Assembly (NCBI RefSeq): GCF_024297065.1
Contig: NZ_CP101114.1
Span: forward strand, 682,001 to 746,000
Source of the DNA: Bartonella harrusi
Lineage (GTDB): Bacteria; Pseudomonadota; Alphaproteobacteria; Rhizobiales; Rhizobiaceae
Length of the DNA stretch: 64,000 bases
Direction: 5' to 3'
The position numbers and the translations under genes were made by a program. Below the pieces are notes generated by a model. That model searched no databases, was not told the DNA's origin, and saw only the letters and a list, made by a program, of their open reading frames with translations. This document shows positions 9,298 to 17,643 of the stretch, piece by piece (positions within the stretch are counted from its first letter, which is position 1; every line of letters starts with the position of its first letter).

Positions 9298-9758
9298 AAA
9301 CTTATAATTTATCCGATGTTGCACAATTAGTTGATAAGTATAGCGATCGTATCAATTTTGGTACTGCTGATGATGGAGTTGATGATGTACTAATTGAAAA
9401 AGCAGAGAAAACTCTCGGTTTGCAGTTTACAACTTCCTACAAGAGTTTTTTAAAAAATTACGGAGGAGGAGAAATTGGTTATGAAGAAATAATGAGCGTT
9501 TATCTTATAGACTTTGAGATTGCACGTAGTGATGATATTGTTTACAACCATTTGACGGATATAAAAAATGGTTTAGCAAAACCACAGCGGCTCGTCGTTT
9601 GTACAAATGATTTGGATGAGTCATTTTATTTTGATTATTCTCAATTTCGGGATGGCGAATGCCCACTCTATATTGAAATTGCATCTGGAGATTCAGAGTA
9701 TTACGCAAATAACTTCTATGAATTCCTTTGTAAAAGAATTATAGCTAATTTGGAATAA
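9294..9758 (+). CDS. SUKH (SMI1/KNR4) family immunity protein, short form (module 3)
   Basis: This 154-residue protein is closest to the short SUKH protein at 3348: MKTYNLSDVAQLVDKYSD start, IEKAEKTLGLQFTTSYKSF, GGGEIGYEEIMSVY and FYFDYSQFRDGECPLY. It has no basic tail. The start overlaps the toxin stop by 4 bp, and a strong terminator hairpin follows at 9770. It is the likely cognate antidote of the module 3 nuclease. Its resemblance to the module 1 antidote agrees with the similarity of the two toxin tips. Confidence 0.85.
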   Translation: MKTYNLSDVAQLVDKYSDRINFGTADDGVDDVLIEKAEKTLGLQFTTSYKSFLKNYGGGEIGYEEIMSVYLIDFEIARSDDIVYNHLTDIKNGLAKPQRLVVCTNDLDESFYFDYSQFRDGECPLYIEIASGDSEYYANNFYEFLCKRIIANLE

Positions 9759-9769
9759 CGCTTTTTGTC

Positions 9770-9820
9770 GGGCAGTTTCCTTTTGAAATACACTGTTAAA
9801 ACCGCCCCCCTTTTTTGTTT
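9770..9820 (+). terminator. Rho-independent terminator after module 3 immunity gene
   Basis: A 9-bp stem (GGGCAGTTT pairing with AAACCGCCC, one G-U) is followed by CCC and a T6 run. It lies between the two SUKH genes of this module, so the second (9864) is cut off from the upstream transcript. Confidence 0.7.
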
Positions 9821-9863
9821 TCAAAAATGCAAGAATTGTTAATCACTTTTAAGGGGATCGTCG

Positions 9864-10442
9864 ATGAAAACCTATACCTTAGATGATGTCAGAGAATTAG
9901 TTGATAAATATGAAGGTGATATTGTCAATTTTTGTTCTGAAGAAAAGGCGGTTGATGATCTCGTGATTGAAAAGGCGGAGAAAGCTCTCGGTTTACAATT
10001 CACAACGTCTTACAAAGCTTTTTTAAAACATTGTAAAGGTGGTGATATTGGAGGTGATGAAATCTATAGTCTTTATGAGAATCCTGTAGGTATTCCTGCT
10101 GGTGATATTGTTTTCCAAAACTTAAATGATAGAAAACGTGGTTTTGTAACACCAAAACAGCTGGTCGTGAGTAGAACTGATTTTGGTGAAACCTTTTATT
10201 TTGATTATACGCAGTTTCAGGATGGTGAATGCCCACTCTATGTCATGTTTGCGGATGAAGAGTGCGAATATTACGCCAGTAATTTTTATGAATTTCTTTG
10301 CAAAAGAATTAAAGAAAGCGTGGGAACTGAGATACCTGATGGTGATCAACCGATTGCAAAGATGGAGAAAACACCCCATCCGCAACCTCTCCCTTTTTAC
10401 AAGCGTTTTTGGAAAAAAATATGGAGGAGGGACAATTCCTGA
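9864..10442 (+). CDS. SUKH (SMI1/KNR4) family immunity protein with basic tail (module 3, second copy)
   Basis: This 192-residue protein starts MKTYTLDDVRELVDKYEG, nearly the same as the 3815 protein, has the SUKH core (KAEKALGLQFTTSYKAFLKH, GGDIGGDEIYSLYE) and ends HPQPLPFYKRFWKKIWRR. A GGGGATC ribosome site lies about 8 bp before the ATG. It sits 105 bp behind the previous gene and behind a terminator, in the same second-antidote position as 3815. It is probably a retained antidote for an absent toxin tip. Confidence 0.85.
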   Translation: MKTYTLDDVRELVDKYEGDIVNFCSEEKAVDDLVIEKAEKALGLQFTTSYKAFLKHCKGGDIGGDEIYSLYENPVGIPAGDIVFQNLNDRKRGFVTPKQLVVSRTDFGETFYFDYTQFQDGECPLYVMFADEECEYYASNFYEFLCKRIKESVGTEIPDGDQPIAKMEKTPHPQPLPFYKRFWKKIWRRDNS

Positions 10443-10627
10443 AAACCTATAACTTAGTATATTTTGTACAATTGGTTGCAAAGAGAAACCTTATGCAGAC
10501 CAAAGAAGCAACAAAGATAAAAAACGTGGCAGAGACCTCTATCGTGATGAAATAGGGAGACGCATGTCTTTTATTCTCTCCTTGATCGCATTGATCCAAA
10601 CAAGTTTCTTGGCACTCTTTTAAATCT
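10443..10627 (+). other. Module junction 3 (repeat of junction 1)
   Basis: Third copy of the junction. It matches 7205-7389 almost base for base, including the relic SUKH start, the ATGCAGACCAAAGAAGC relic and the parent-like bases before the 1308-bp repeat. Confidence 0.65.
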
Positions 10628-11935
10628 GAATTTAAACACTGGGATTATAAATCCCAAGGTCTGACAGAAGCTGGTGCGGCTTTGGTGGCCTTGGTTGTGA
10701 CAGCAGTGACAGCTGGTGCTGCTTCCATAGCTGCTGGTGCCATGACCAGTGCTTTGGGTGTTGGTTCTAACACCGCCATGAATGCGGCGATGCAAGCCGG
10801 TGTGCAAGCTCTGATCAATAAAAGCGCTGTAGCGCTTGTCAATAATCGTGGTGATATTGCCGCCGCATTGCATGAGCTTGGCTCTTCCAAGACACTCCTC
10901 AGCATTGTCTCTTCGATGGTGACAGCGGGTTTGACCAGCCAATTGACAGACATGGCAGGGGTTGGTCAAACTTTGCCCAAAACGGCTCCTTTTGCAGAGC
11001 GGATTGCCCATGAAGCAGAAAAGAATCTGATCAAAGCCTCCATTGGCGCGGGTGTGCAAACGGTTCTTGAAGGTGGCTCTCCTGAGAAGAACTTTTTTAC
11101 CAATCTGCGCACTGCTCTGTCTGATACGGTTGGCAAGACATTGGCAGAAGAAATTGGCACAGCCAAGGCTGAAGGAAAGATTGACACGGTCACCCAGATT
11201 GTTGCCCATGCTGGTCTTGGTTGCTTAAAGGGCGCTATTGCAAACGGTGCTTGCTCTTCTGGAGCCGTGGGCGGCGCTGTGGGTGAAGCTACCGCAATGC
11301 TCCAGTTTAAACTGTGGGTGAAGGGCATTGTAAAAGAGGAAATGGGCGACCTGAAGGGTCGCACACCAACCCCTGAAGAACAAGCCCGCATCACGGCAAG
11401 GATTGATGCTGAATTTGCTTCCTTTAGAGACAACACCATTAATGTTGCACGGGCTGCGGGAGGCTTTGCTGTGGGCCTTGCTGGTGGTGATGTGAATAGC
11501 GGTGCCGATGCGGCAGGAAATGCCGCGGAAAACAACTACCTCAGCAGCGCTCAACAAGCACAGAAGAAGAAGGAGTTAGAGGAGTGTCCAGATAAGTGGT
11601 GCCGAAGAGACGTTGAAGAAAAATGGCTCGAGATTGATGACCAACAAGATGTGTTTTTTTCGGTAGGTGTGGTTGCTGGTGCACCCGCTGAATTATATGA
11701 GACGGCTCAAGGTTTTTGGCAAATGGTGCGCCATCCCATAGAGACTTTGGAAGCACTTAAATCTCTAGTAACGAGTGGAAATGTTACAGAAACAATAAAG
11801 CAGTCTTATCTAGAGCGTATTAATTATTTAGAGGAGGAATATCAAAGAGCGGGAATTAGCGGATCGTTTCATGCTGGAGTTGAACTTGGGAAACTATTGA
11901 CTGAAGCAGCATCTCTAGTGGCGGGAGGTGCTGGG
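10628..11935 (+). repeat. 1308-bp cassette repeat, copy 4
   Basis: Colinear with copy 1 at an offset of 9193 and without indels. Similarity to copies 1 and 3 continues to about 12047, where the toxin tip changes completely. Confidence 0.9.
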
Positions 11936-12646
11936 TTGGTCAAGGGTGGTGTGAAGCTTATTGGCAAGCTGACCGAAAAGGCTCTTAACAAACTTGCTGT
12001 TAAGGCTGAAACAACGGCTGCAAAAGTAGGTATCGAAGTTTCTCAAACACTCGGAAAAATTGGCAATGAAAACAGTGCCAAGGGTAAAATTTCTAAAAAG
12101 CCTTCAAAAAGCAATAGCAATCGTGAAACACTCGAAAAAAATAAGGAGCATCATGACGGAAAGCGTACAGAAGAAATGCAAAAATTACAGGAAGCAGGAT
12201 GCACAACGTGTACGCAAGAAGCATCGTTTCAAAAAATAGTTGAGAGACCTGATGGTAAAGGAGGGACAAAGAATGTTGCAGTCAGATCCCGTCCTGATAT
12301 TATATATATAGAGAATGGTGAATTAAAAATTGTTGAGGTAAAAACGGGTAATGCTGGTCTAACCGAAAACCAAAAGATTTTGGAAAAGGAGTATAAAACA
12401 GGAGATGCACAACCAACAGGAGATGTTGTTTTAAAATTCCTTGAGAAAAACAAAGAAAATCTAAATAAATATCAAGAAGAACTCGAAAAATTTATAGAAA
12501 GAGAAAAACCAACTCAGAAACAACTGGATAATTTTAAGAAAAATTGGTCGAAAGAACAACTGGGCAAGCCGTGGAGGAGACCGATAAAATACGAAGTTAT
12601 TCGTCATCCGAGCCGTTTAACAGAGCTTCTTGCACAAGGAAAGTGA
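10682..12646 (+). CDS. Orphan CdiA-CT-like module 4: DUF637 + pre-toxin + PD-(D/E)XK-like nuclease
   Basis: It shares the start-less stem with the other modules (start shown is an internal TTG). After residue ~460 the tip is unrelated to LHH. It is lysine- and glutamate-rich, has a CTTC pair at about 505, then the pattern RPD(539)-x12-E(552)VK(554)TG after a predicted beta hairpin, then NAGLTENQ. A D-x(12)-ExK arrangement in strands is typical of PD-(D/E)XK nucleases, so a DNase or RNase is likely. The immunity gene begins 3 bp after the stop and belongs to another family than SUKH, matching the tip swap. Family assignment is from motif spacing only. Confidence 0.75.
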   Translation: MVALVVTAVTAGAASIAAGAMTSALGVGSNTAMNAAMQAGVQALINKSAVALVNNRGDIAAALHELGSSKTLLSIVSSMVTAGLTSQLTDMAGVGQTLPKTAPFAERIAHEAEKNLIKASIGAGVQTVLEGGSPEKNFFTNLRTALSDTVGKTLAEEIGTAKAEGKIDTVTQIVAHAGLGCLKGAIANGACSSGAVGGAVGEATAMLQFKLWVKGIVKEEMGDLKGRTPTPEEQARITARIDAEFASFRDNTINVARAAGGFAVGLAGGDVNSGADAAGNAAENNYLSSAQQAQKKKELEECPDKWCRRDVEEKWLEIDDQQDVFFSVGVVAGAPAELYETAQGFWQMVRHPIETLEALKSLVTSGNVTETIKQSYLERINYLEEEYQRAGISGSFHAGVELGKLLTEAASLVAGGAGLVKGGVKLIGKLTEKALNKLAVKAETTAAKVGIEVSQTLGKIGNENSAKGKISKKPSKSNSNRETLEKNKEHHDGKRTEEMQKLQEAGCTTCTQEASFQKIVERPDGKGGTKNVAVRSRPDIIYIENGELKIVEVKTGNAGLTENQKILEKEYKTGDAQPTGDVVLKFLEKNKENLNKYQEELEKFIEREKPTQKQLDNFKKNWSKEQLGKPWRRPIKYEVIRHPSRLTELLAQGK

Positions 12647-12649
12647 GTC

Positions 12650-15178
12650 ATGATGCAAACCAAAGATGTCACAGAGATTTTAAAAAGACAGGGGTGGGAG
12701 CCTTATCGTGATAACGTGGGGGATACTTTTGCGCATTATCATCTTCCCGATCGTATTGTCGGTATTGGTTATGGTGTAAAAAATTATGGAGAGAGAGGTA
12801 AAGAGTTTTTGCTTTCGGCTGATCTCACCACCGCTGCTTATTGTCTTGCTTGGGAATATTCTAGAGGTGAAAAATCACAGCGTAAATATGAAGATGTGCT
12901 GTTTTACGCGAAGGAGGATTTTAATGTTAAAGCCCCAGATCTTTCCGAAAGCCATATCACAACCGCTTTAAACAAAGTGATTGCATGGGCGCAAGCACAG
13001 GATATTGAAAAAAAGTTGTGCGAGGAAGCTATTAATCATTCTGCCGTTGCACAAGCATTACTTGGTGATATGGAGGCTTTAATGAGTGATAGATCTACTC
13101 CAAAACTACCTGTTCCAGAATTTGCTAACTATAAAACAATGACATCGGATGATCGCCTGCTTTTTTTTGCACAGGCCTATAAAAATGGGGAATTAGACGA
13201 TATTCTAACGCGCAAGAAGCCGAAACAGCGCTCGATAAGCCTCACAGCAGCAATGCGCATTCTCAAAACACAAGGGTGGTTTGCAACGGAGCCTGGGAAA
13301 ATGTGGTTGGTTTTGCCGGATCGTTTTATTCAATTTGATTTTGGTTTTATACGTCTTCATGATAATTACAATGTCCGTATTGAAGCTGAGATATCTAATG
13401 AAATGATTTCTGTCGCTTGCAATTGTATTCACTATAGTAGGGAATATTGGTGTGTTTCTCCTACTGGGCTTTATGATTCTTTTAATACGATTGGGGGGGG
13501 GATTTTTAGTGGTTTTGGTAAAGGCATTGATATTTGTGTAGAGACATTAAATGAGCAAGAGCTTATCAAAATCTCTGAGCGGATAATACAATGGGCACGC
13601 GCCCAAGATTTACAAGCATCAATAGAAAGCAAAACGCTTATCCAAAAATATAGTTACTATATAGATATAGTCTGGCATTTGGCTTGTTTATCATTGACAG
13701 GTCAAATTGATGTGCTGAAATCTTATCAAAACTTTTTAGAAACAGGTACGATTTCTGAACATTTGGATGACAGAGAAGTAGAGAGATATATTAACCAGGC
13801 CGTTCAATTTGCTGAAGAATATCTGAAAATCCTTAATGAGCGAAAAGCCATAGATGATCGTCTTAGTTTGCAAGATTTGTCTTTTCTTAATATAGTTTCT
13901 GAAGACTTAAAAAGGATGGGGTGGACAGTTTATCGCGATAAGGACTATGATCGCAATGCTTATTTTATAAAGAAAGATCGTATCATTAATATAGTGTACG
14001 ACCTTGATAAAAAAGGAGAGACACCACTTGTTACCTTCAAGGTTTCTCTTTCAACACTTGGTTTTTCTACAGCTTATCGATCTATTTTCATCAATACTCC
14101 CCAATATACCGTTCTTAAAGAATCAGAAGAAGTTTATGCTGTTTCTAGTACTGAATTGGATGAAGGCAAGCTGAAACAAATTTGTGCGGATGTTCTTGAA
14201 TGGGCTGATCGGCAAAATGTCAATCAAATCATTTATGATTATGCGGCTTTGTCCCCAGACAGTGAATATGATTTTGCGAAGTTACACCTTATTGCACTTA
14301 TTCTTATTGGGGATGTTGAAAAACTCAAATTTTATAAGGAAAGTTTGAAGGATAAAAACTTTTCAGATTTGATAAGGGAAAACATAGCACATATTATTGA
14401 TAACGTCCTTACTCTTGCACGGCGTTATCGGACCGGTTTTCCAAAAAATGCTCCGATTTTATCCCTTGATCCACAAACAACGACTCTTGTCTCCAAGACA
14501 GCATCTGTTGCTGAGAATGAGGAGGTGGATGAAGTGGATGATAATGATGATCGTCTTACCATGGAAAGTGCAACGGCACTTTTGAAAAGCTTGAATTGGT
14601 CAGTTAAGAAAATCAATGAAGACGATTATATGGCGAGCTATCAATTGGCCGATCGTGAAGTTGATATTCTTTATAACGACGAAGTTGCTAAAGATTACCC
14701 GCAATTTGATAGCGCCTTTTTAATTAGTACCGGCATACTTGCCGCTGCTTGCAAAGTCATTGATCCTACTCATTCTGAAGATTTACCGGATTTAAACCTT
14801 AATTTTGAAGCCAAGGGATTGGAAATCTTTGAAGCAGAGGTGAGTGCGGATCGATTAAAGCAGGCACTTGATGATGCATTAGAATGGGCGGTAAACGCCA
14901 TTGATCTTCATGAAGAACTCCGCTCTCACTATGGTACTGCGTCTTGGGAAGTAAGCAATGTAAATGAAAAAACCGATGCGCATTATGGCTTGCTTCATAT
15001 TGGTGCCCTTGCTTTATTGGGTGATATTGAAAGCTTACAGTCTTATCAACAAAGCTTTTTGACAGGAGATCATCTAGGCTTTGATGAGAACATCAACCAA
15101 ACCCATCTTGAACGTGCACTGATTTTAGCCAAAGAAGTAAAAGGAAGCAAACAACTCAGCTACGCTTTGATTAAATAG
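12650..15178 (+). CDS. Four-domain tandem-repeat putative immunity protein (module 4)
   Basis: This 842-residue protein is built from four copies of a ~200-residue domain (about 1-195, 197-410, 415-600, 630-840). Each copy has a helix leading to a GW or NW, then DR(I/F/E)(V/I)xIxY or a variant, a small-residue helix (TTAAYC, STGILAAAC), then EWA/AWAxAQD, and near the end LxLxGDxExLxxYxxxF. I do not recognise the family. Position (3 bp behind the toxin, cytosolic, no signal peptide) points to immunity against the PD-(D/E)XK-like tip. A nine-G tract sits in domain 2 (13493-13501). The TAG stop is followed in frame by 35 further codons ending in a lysine-rich tail (stop at 15284-15286), so the protein is probably shortened by a nonsense change. 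Confidence 0.75.
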   Translation: MMQTKDVTEILKRQGWEPYRDNVGDTFAHYHLPDRIVGIGYGVKNYGERGKEFLLSADLTTAAYCLAWEYSRGEKSQRKYEDVLFYAKEDFNVKAPDLSESHITTALNKVIAWAQAQDIEKKLCEEAINHSAVAQALLGDMEALMSDRSTPKLPVPEFANYKTMTSDDRLLFFAQAYKNGELDDILTRKKPKQRSISLTAAMRILKTQGWFATEPGKMWLVLPDRFIQFDFGFIRLHDNYNVRIEAEISNEMISVACNCIHYSREYWCVSPTGLYDSFNTIGGGIFSGFGKGIDICVETLNEQELIKISERIIQWARAQDLQASIESKTLIQKYSYYIDIVWHLACLSLTGQIDVLKSYQNFLETGTISEHLDDREVERYINQAVQFAEEYLKILNERKAIDDRLSLQDLSFLNIVSEDLKRMGWTVYRDKDYDRNAYFIKKDRIINIVYDLDKKGETPLVTFKVSLSTLGFSTAYRSIFINTPQYTVLKESEEVYAVSSTELDEGKLKQICADVLEWADRQNVNQIIYDYAALSPDSEYDFAKLHLIALILIGDVEKLKFYKESLKDKNFSDLIRENIAHIIDNVLTLARRYRTGFPKNAPILSLDPQTTTLVSKTASVAENEEVDEVDDNDDRLTMESATALLKSLNWSVKKINEDDYMASYQLADREVDILYNDEVAKDYPQFDSAFLISTGILAAACKVIDPTHSEDLPDLNLNFEAKGLEIFEAEVSADRLKQALDDALEWAVNAIDLHEELRSHYGTASWEVSNVNEKTDAHYGLLHIGALALLGDIESLQSYQQSFLTGDHLGFDENINQTHLERALILAKEVKGSKQLSYALIK

Positions 15179-15354
15179 GTAGCAGAAAAGCTTGATGATC
15201 AACGAAAAGTTTCCAGTAAGGAGCAGCCATCCCACTCTTGGAAAGAGAAGATCACTCAGTTTATCGGAAAAAAAGACAAGAAATAGTATTTTTAAAAAAT
15301 ATCGAAAAGGTTTTAGAGATTTTAGAGAAGATGAGGGAGAGTTAAAATTTTTCC

Positions 15355-15545
15355 TCACCAGTTGAGTGAACGCAATAGCGGCGATAATATCATTATCCTT
15401 GGGAAAAAACAACCTCATTACTGACGGAGCTGAGGCTAAGAAAGTAGAGGGTGGTGCAGATTTCAATAACAGCGATGTTCTTTCACTGAATGCTATGCAA
15501 GAGTTTAGAGGTGATGATCTAAACTTGAAGAGAAAGATGGCGACA
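15355..15545 (+). pseudogene. Degraded fhaB fragment
   Basis: Around 15358-15540 the DNA resembles parent fhaB around 770-960: LSERNSGDN against LSELNSGDD, then a diverged stretch containing GAEAKKV and DLN. Stops and frame changes break it. It lies downstream of the last immunity gene and may be the worn 5' end of another copy. Nothing longer can be supported. Confidence 0.5.
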
Positions 15546-16616
15546 ATCTCTTAATTCATGCAGGCGAGGATTTTATAATTGTTTCTCAGGCGAGAATCCT
15601 TCCAACTATCAATCGTCAATGATCTATTTGTTCAAAAGTTTTTCTCTATTTATTATGGAATGTAAAAATTTTGAAAAATAAAGTTTTTTCAGTATGCTAA
15701 GCAAATTCAAGATCTCTTTTACGGGGTTGCACTATTGTTTTTATTCATTCTCTATAGAGAGCATATCATTCTCATAAAGGATAATATGATCATGCGGTTT
15801 TGATTTGTTATGAAAACATTTCGAATTCTTATATCCTTATCAAAATACCTTTTAATGGGCTTTTGTCTCTTTTGTTAGTTTTGTCTGTTGATTTATCCCC
15901 CCATCTATTAAAAAATTGAGAGAAAAAATAAAAATATTCTATTTCAATATGTTAGTATTTTTCAAAATTTTGCAATTTCATGCATAAAAGCAATGTGAGT
16001 AAGATAGACAATTAATGACACGCATTTTGTCTGTTTTTGTCAATTTTTGTCAGTAAATTTAACAAACAATTGTTATGATTAAAGTGCGTGTTTAAATCCT
16101 GTTTTATAAGAGGGCATATGAATCTTTAAAGCCTTCAAAAGACAGCTCGTGATTATGAGGCATGTTATAAAGAGTAACTTAGAGATTTAAAGGGGGTTTT
16201 GAGTTTTGAAACTTTGTGTCTTAAAGAAAAAAACACTAAAAAGATAAAAAACATTATTTTTCAATATATTACATTTTATCAATTGTTCAAAAAACAATCT
16301 CTATTGATAAATACAACCTATTAATACGCATAATTCTCTTTAAAGAGAGTTTTTGAAAGATATGAAAGACATCATTTGAGATTGCGATATAATCTTTTAA
16401 AAGCAATGTAAAAAAAATCTCATTCTATTTAAGATAGAACTTCTTAAAAGCCTTAAAGCAACCAAGATGAGAGTGTCTAAAAGTGCAAGGCTTCTTTTTT
16501 TAGAGTATCGCATGGTAAATCTTTCCTTTTAAGACTATAGGTAAGTAACCTAATAAGAGAGTATAGATTATGGTTTTAAGATCTATACCTCTTGTAATTA
16601 GTGTATCTTAAAAGCT
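15546..16616. other. AT-rich gene-free stretch
   Basis: No coding frame can be supported here. The stretch is very AT-rich and contains the left arm of the 217-bp inverted repeat (15861-16077). Its left end may hold a few more degraded bases of the fhaB scrap. Confidence 0.5.
15861..16077 (+). repeat. 217-bp inverted repeat, left arm
   Basis: This arm matches the reverse complement of 17164-17380 at roughly four bases in five by eye, over the same length. The best blocks are CTCTTTTGTTAGTTTTGTCT and AAATAAAAATATTCTATTTC. It contains three TTTTGTC units spaced 10 bp apart (16025-16051). Confidence 0.75.
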
Positions 16617-16871
16617 TTATTTATCATCTTTAATTTCTAATTCAGGTAGGTTTTTAACAATCTTCATTGTTTCTAAACTTACCGTAATAACCCTTTGAAA
16701 CAATTCCAATGGATAAGCAGGGTTTCCAATTGTTTCAATAGTATAGCGATTGGTATTATTAACAATGCCACTCTTTTTATCATTTTTTACACATTGACGC
16801 CCCATAACCCATTCAAGAGTAGATTTACCATTTACAATATAGTTATAAGCTTCAAGAGGAATATCTTGCAT
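16617..16871 (-). pseudogene. C-terminal remnant of a Type ISP-like restriction/helicase protein
   Basis: The 84 residues contain IPLEAYNYIVNGKSTLEWV, then RQCVKNDKKSGIVNN, then NPAYPLELFQRVITVSLET and MKIVKNLPEL. I recognise this as the extreme C-terminus of large DEAD-box helicase/Type ISP restriction-modification proteins, which are normally over 800 residues. No upstream part of such a gene is visible on the minus strand. It sits between the arms of the 217-bp inverted repeat. It is a non-functional leftover of a restriction island. Confidence 0.6.
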
Positions 16872-17643
16872 GAGGTATAGAGCAATTCCATTGCTTATGA
16901 CATTGACTCATTAACAATCGAAAAGAATTGCAATGGCGTTTTATAAATACATTTAGAACAAATATCGAGTGCCCAATAAACCAAAATGGCGCGAAAATCT
17001 ATCAATTGCTTCAAAAAAATTTACCAAGATGCAATTATAAACAGCCTATAAACAGCAAAGTAATGAAATTTGCTATTCGTTTTTGCGACAATAAAGACAA
17101 ATTTGAACCGTATTTTAAGTGATCAAAATGGTTATTTTGAAGTATTTTATTACCTCTAAAAAACATAACAATTATTTGTTAAATTTACCGATAAAAATTG
17201 ACAAAACAAACAAAACTCAAGTCACTGATTGTCTATTTTGTTCACATTGCTTTTATGTATTGGATTGCAAAAGTGTATAAAATGCTAACCTATTGAAATA
17301 GAATATTTTTATTTTCTCTCTCAACTTTTTTAAATGGGAGGGGGTAAATCAACAGACAAAACTAACAAAAGAGGCAAAACTCTTATTTCAATAGAATTGT
17401 GATCATTCGCTTTGCAGAGAGGTGAGCGAACAGAATGCCATTGAAAAGAATTTTGCAAAATTGTTTTGAAGATCTTTAAAAGCACGCGCTTTTTTATTGA
17501 TGGGGATAGGGAGCATTAAAGATTGACACTCCGAACAGTTTTGGTTAAGAAGTACATGATAAAAGCGTGGGGGAGAGATTTTCACAAAATTAAAATCAGG
17601 CAAGGTTTTGGTGCCAATTGTATTGAGATGCTGATATCTCTGG
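16872..17643. other. Gene-poor stretch upstream of fhaC
   Basis: Short frames on both strands here look random. It holds the right arm of the inverted repeat and about 260 bp of presumed fhaC control region. I could not identify a convincing promoter. Confidence 0.45.
17164..17380 (-). repeat. 217-bp inverted repeat, right arm
   Basis: Partner of 15861-16077 in inverted orientation. It ends about 260 bp before the fhaC start, so it may carry or neighbour the fhaC promoter, with the left arm a second copy facing the other way. Confidence 0.75.

Noticed and set aside
4403..10627. CRISPR-like repeated spacing in the first array
   Set aside because: The repeats are module-length (about 2.8-3.2 kb) with coding content; there are no short repeats with spacers.
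15366..15554. A 62-codon plus-strand frame as a gene
   Set aside because: It is the degraded fhaB fragment read in one frame; no ribosome site.
16928..17122. A 64-codon frame between the inverted-repeat arms
   Set aside because: Composition looks random and nothing is recognised.
17403..17603. A minus-strand 66-codon frame before fhaC
   Set aside because: No motif, no ribosome site, and it lies in the expected fhaC control region.
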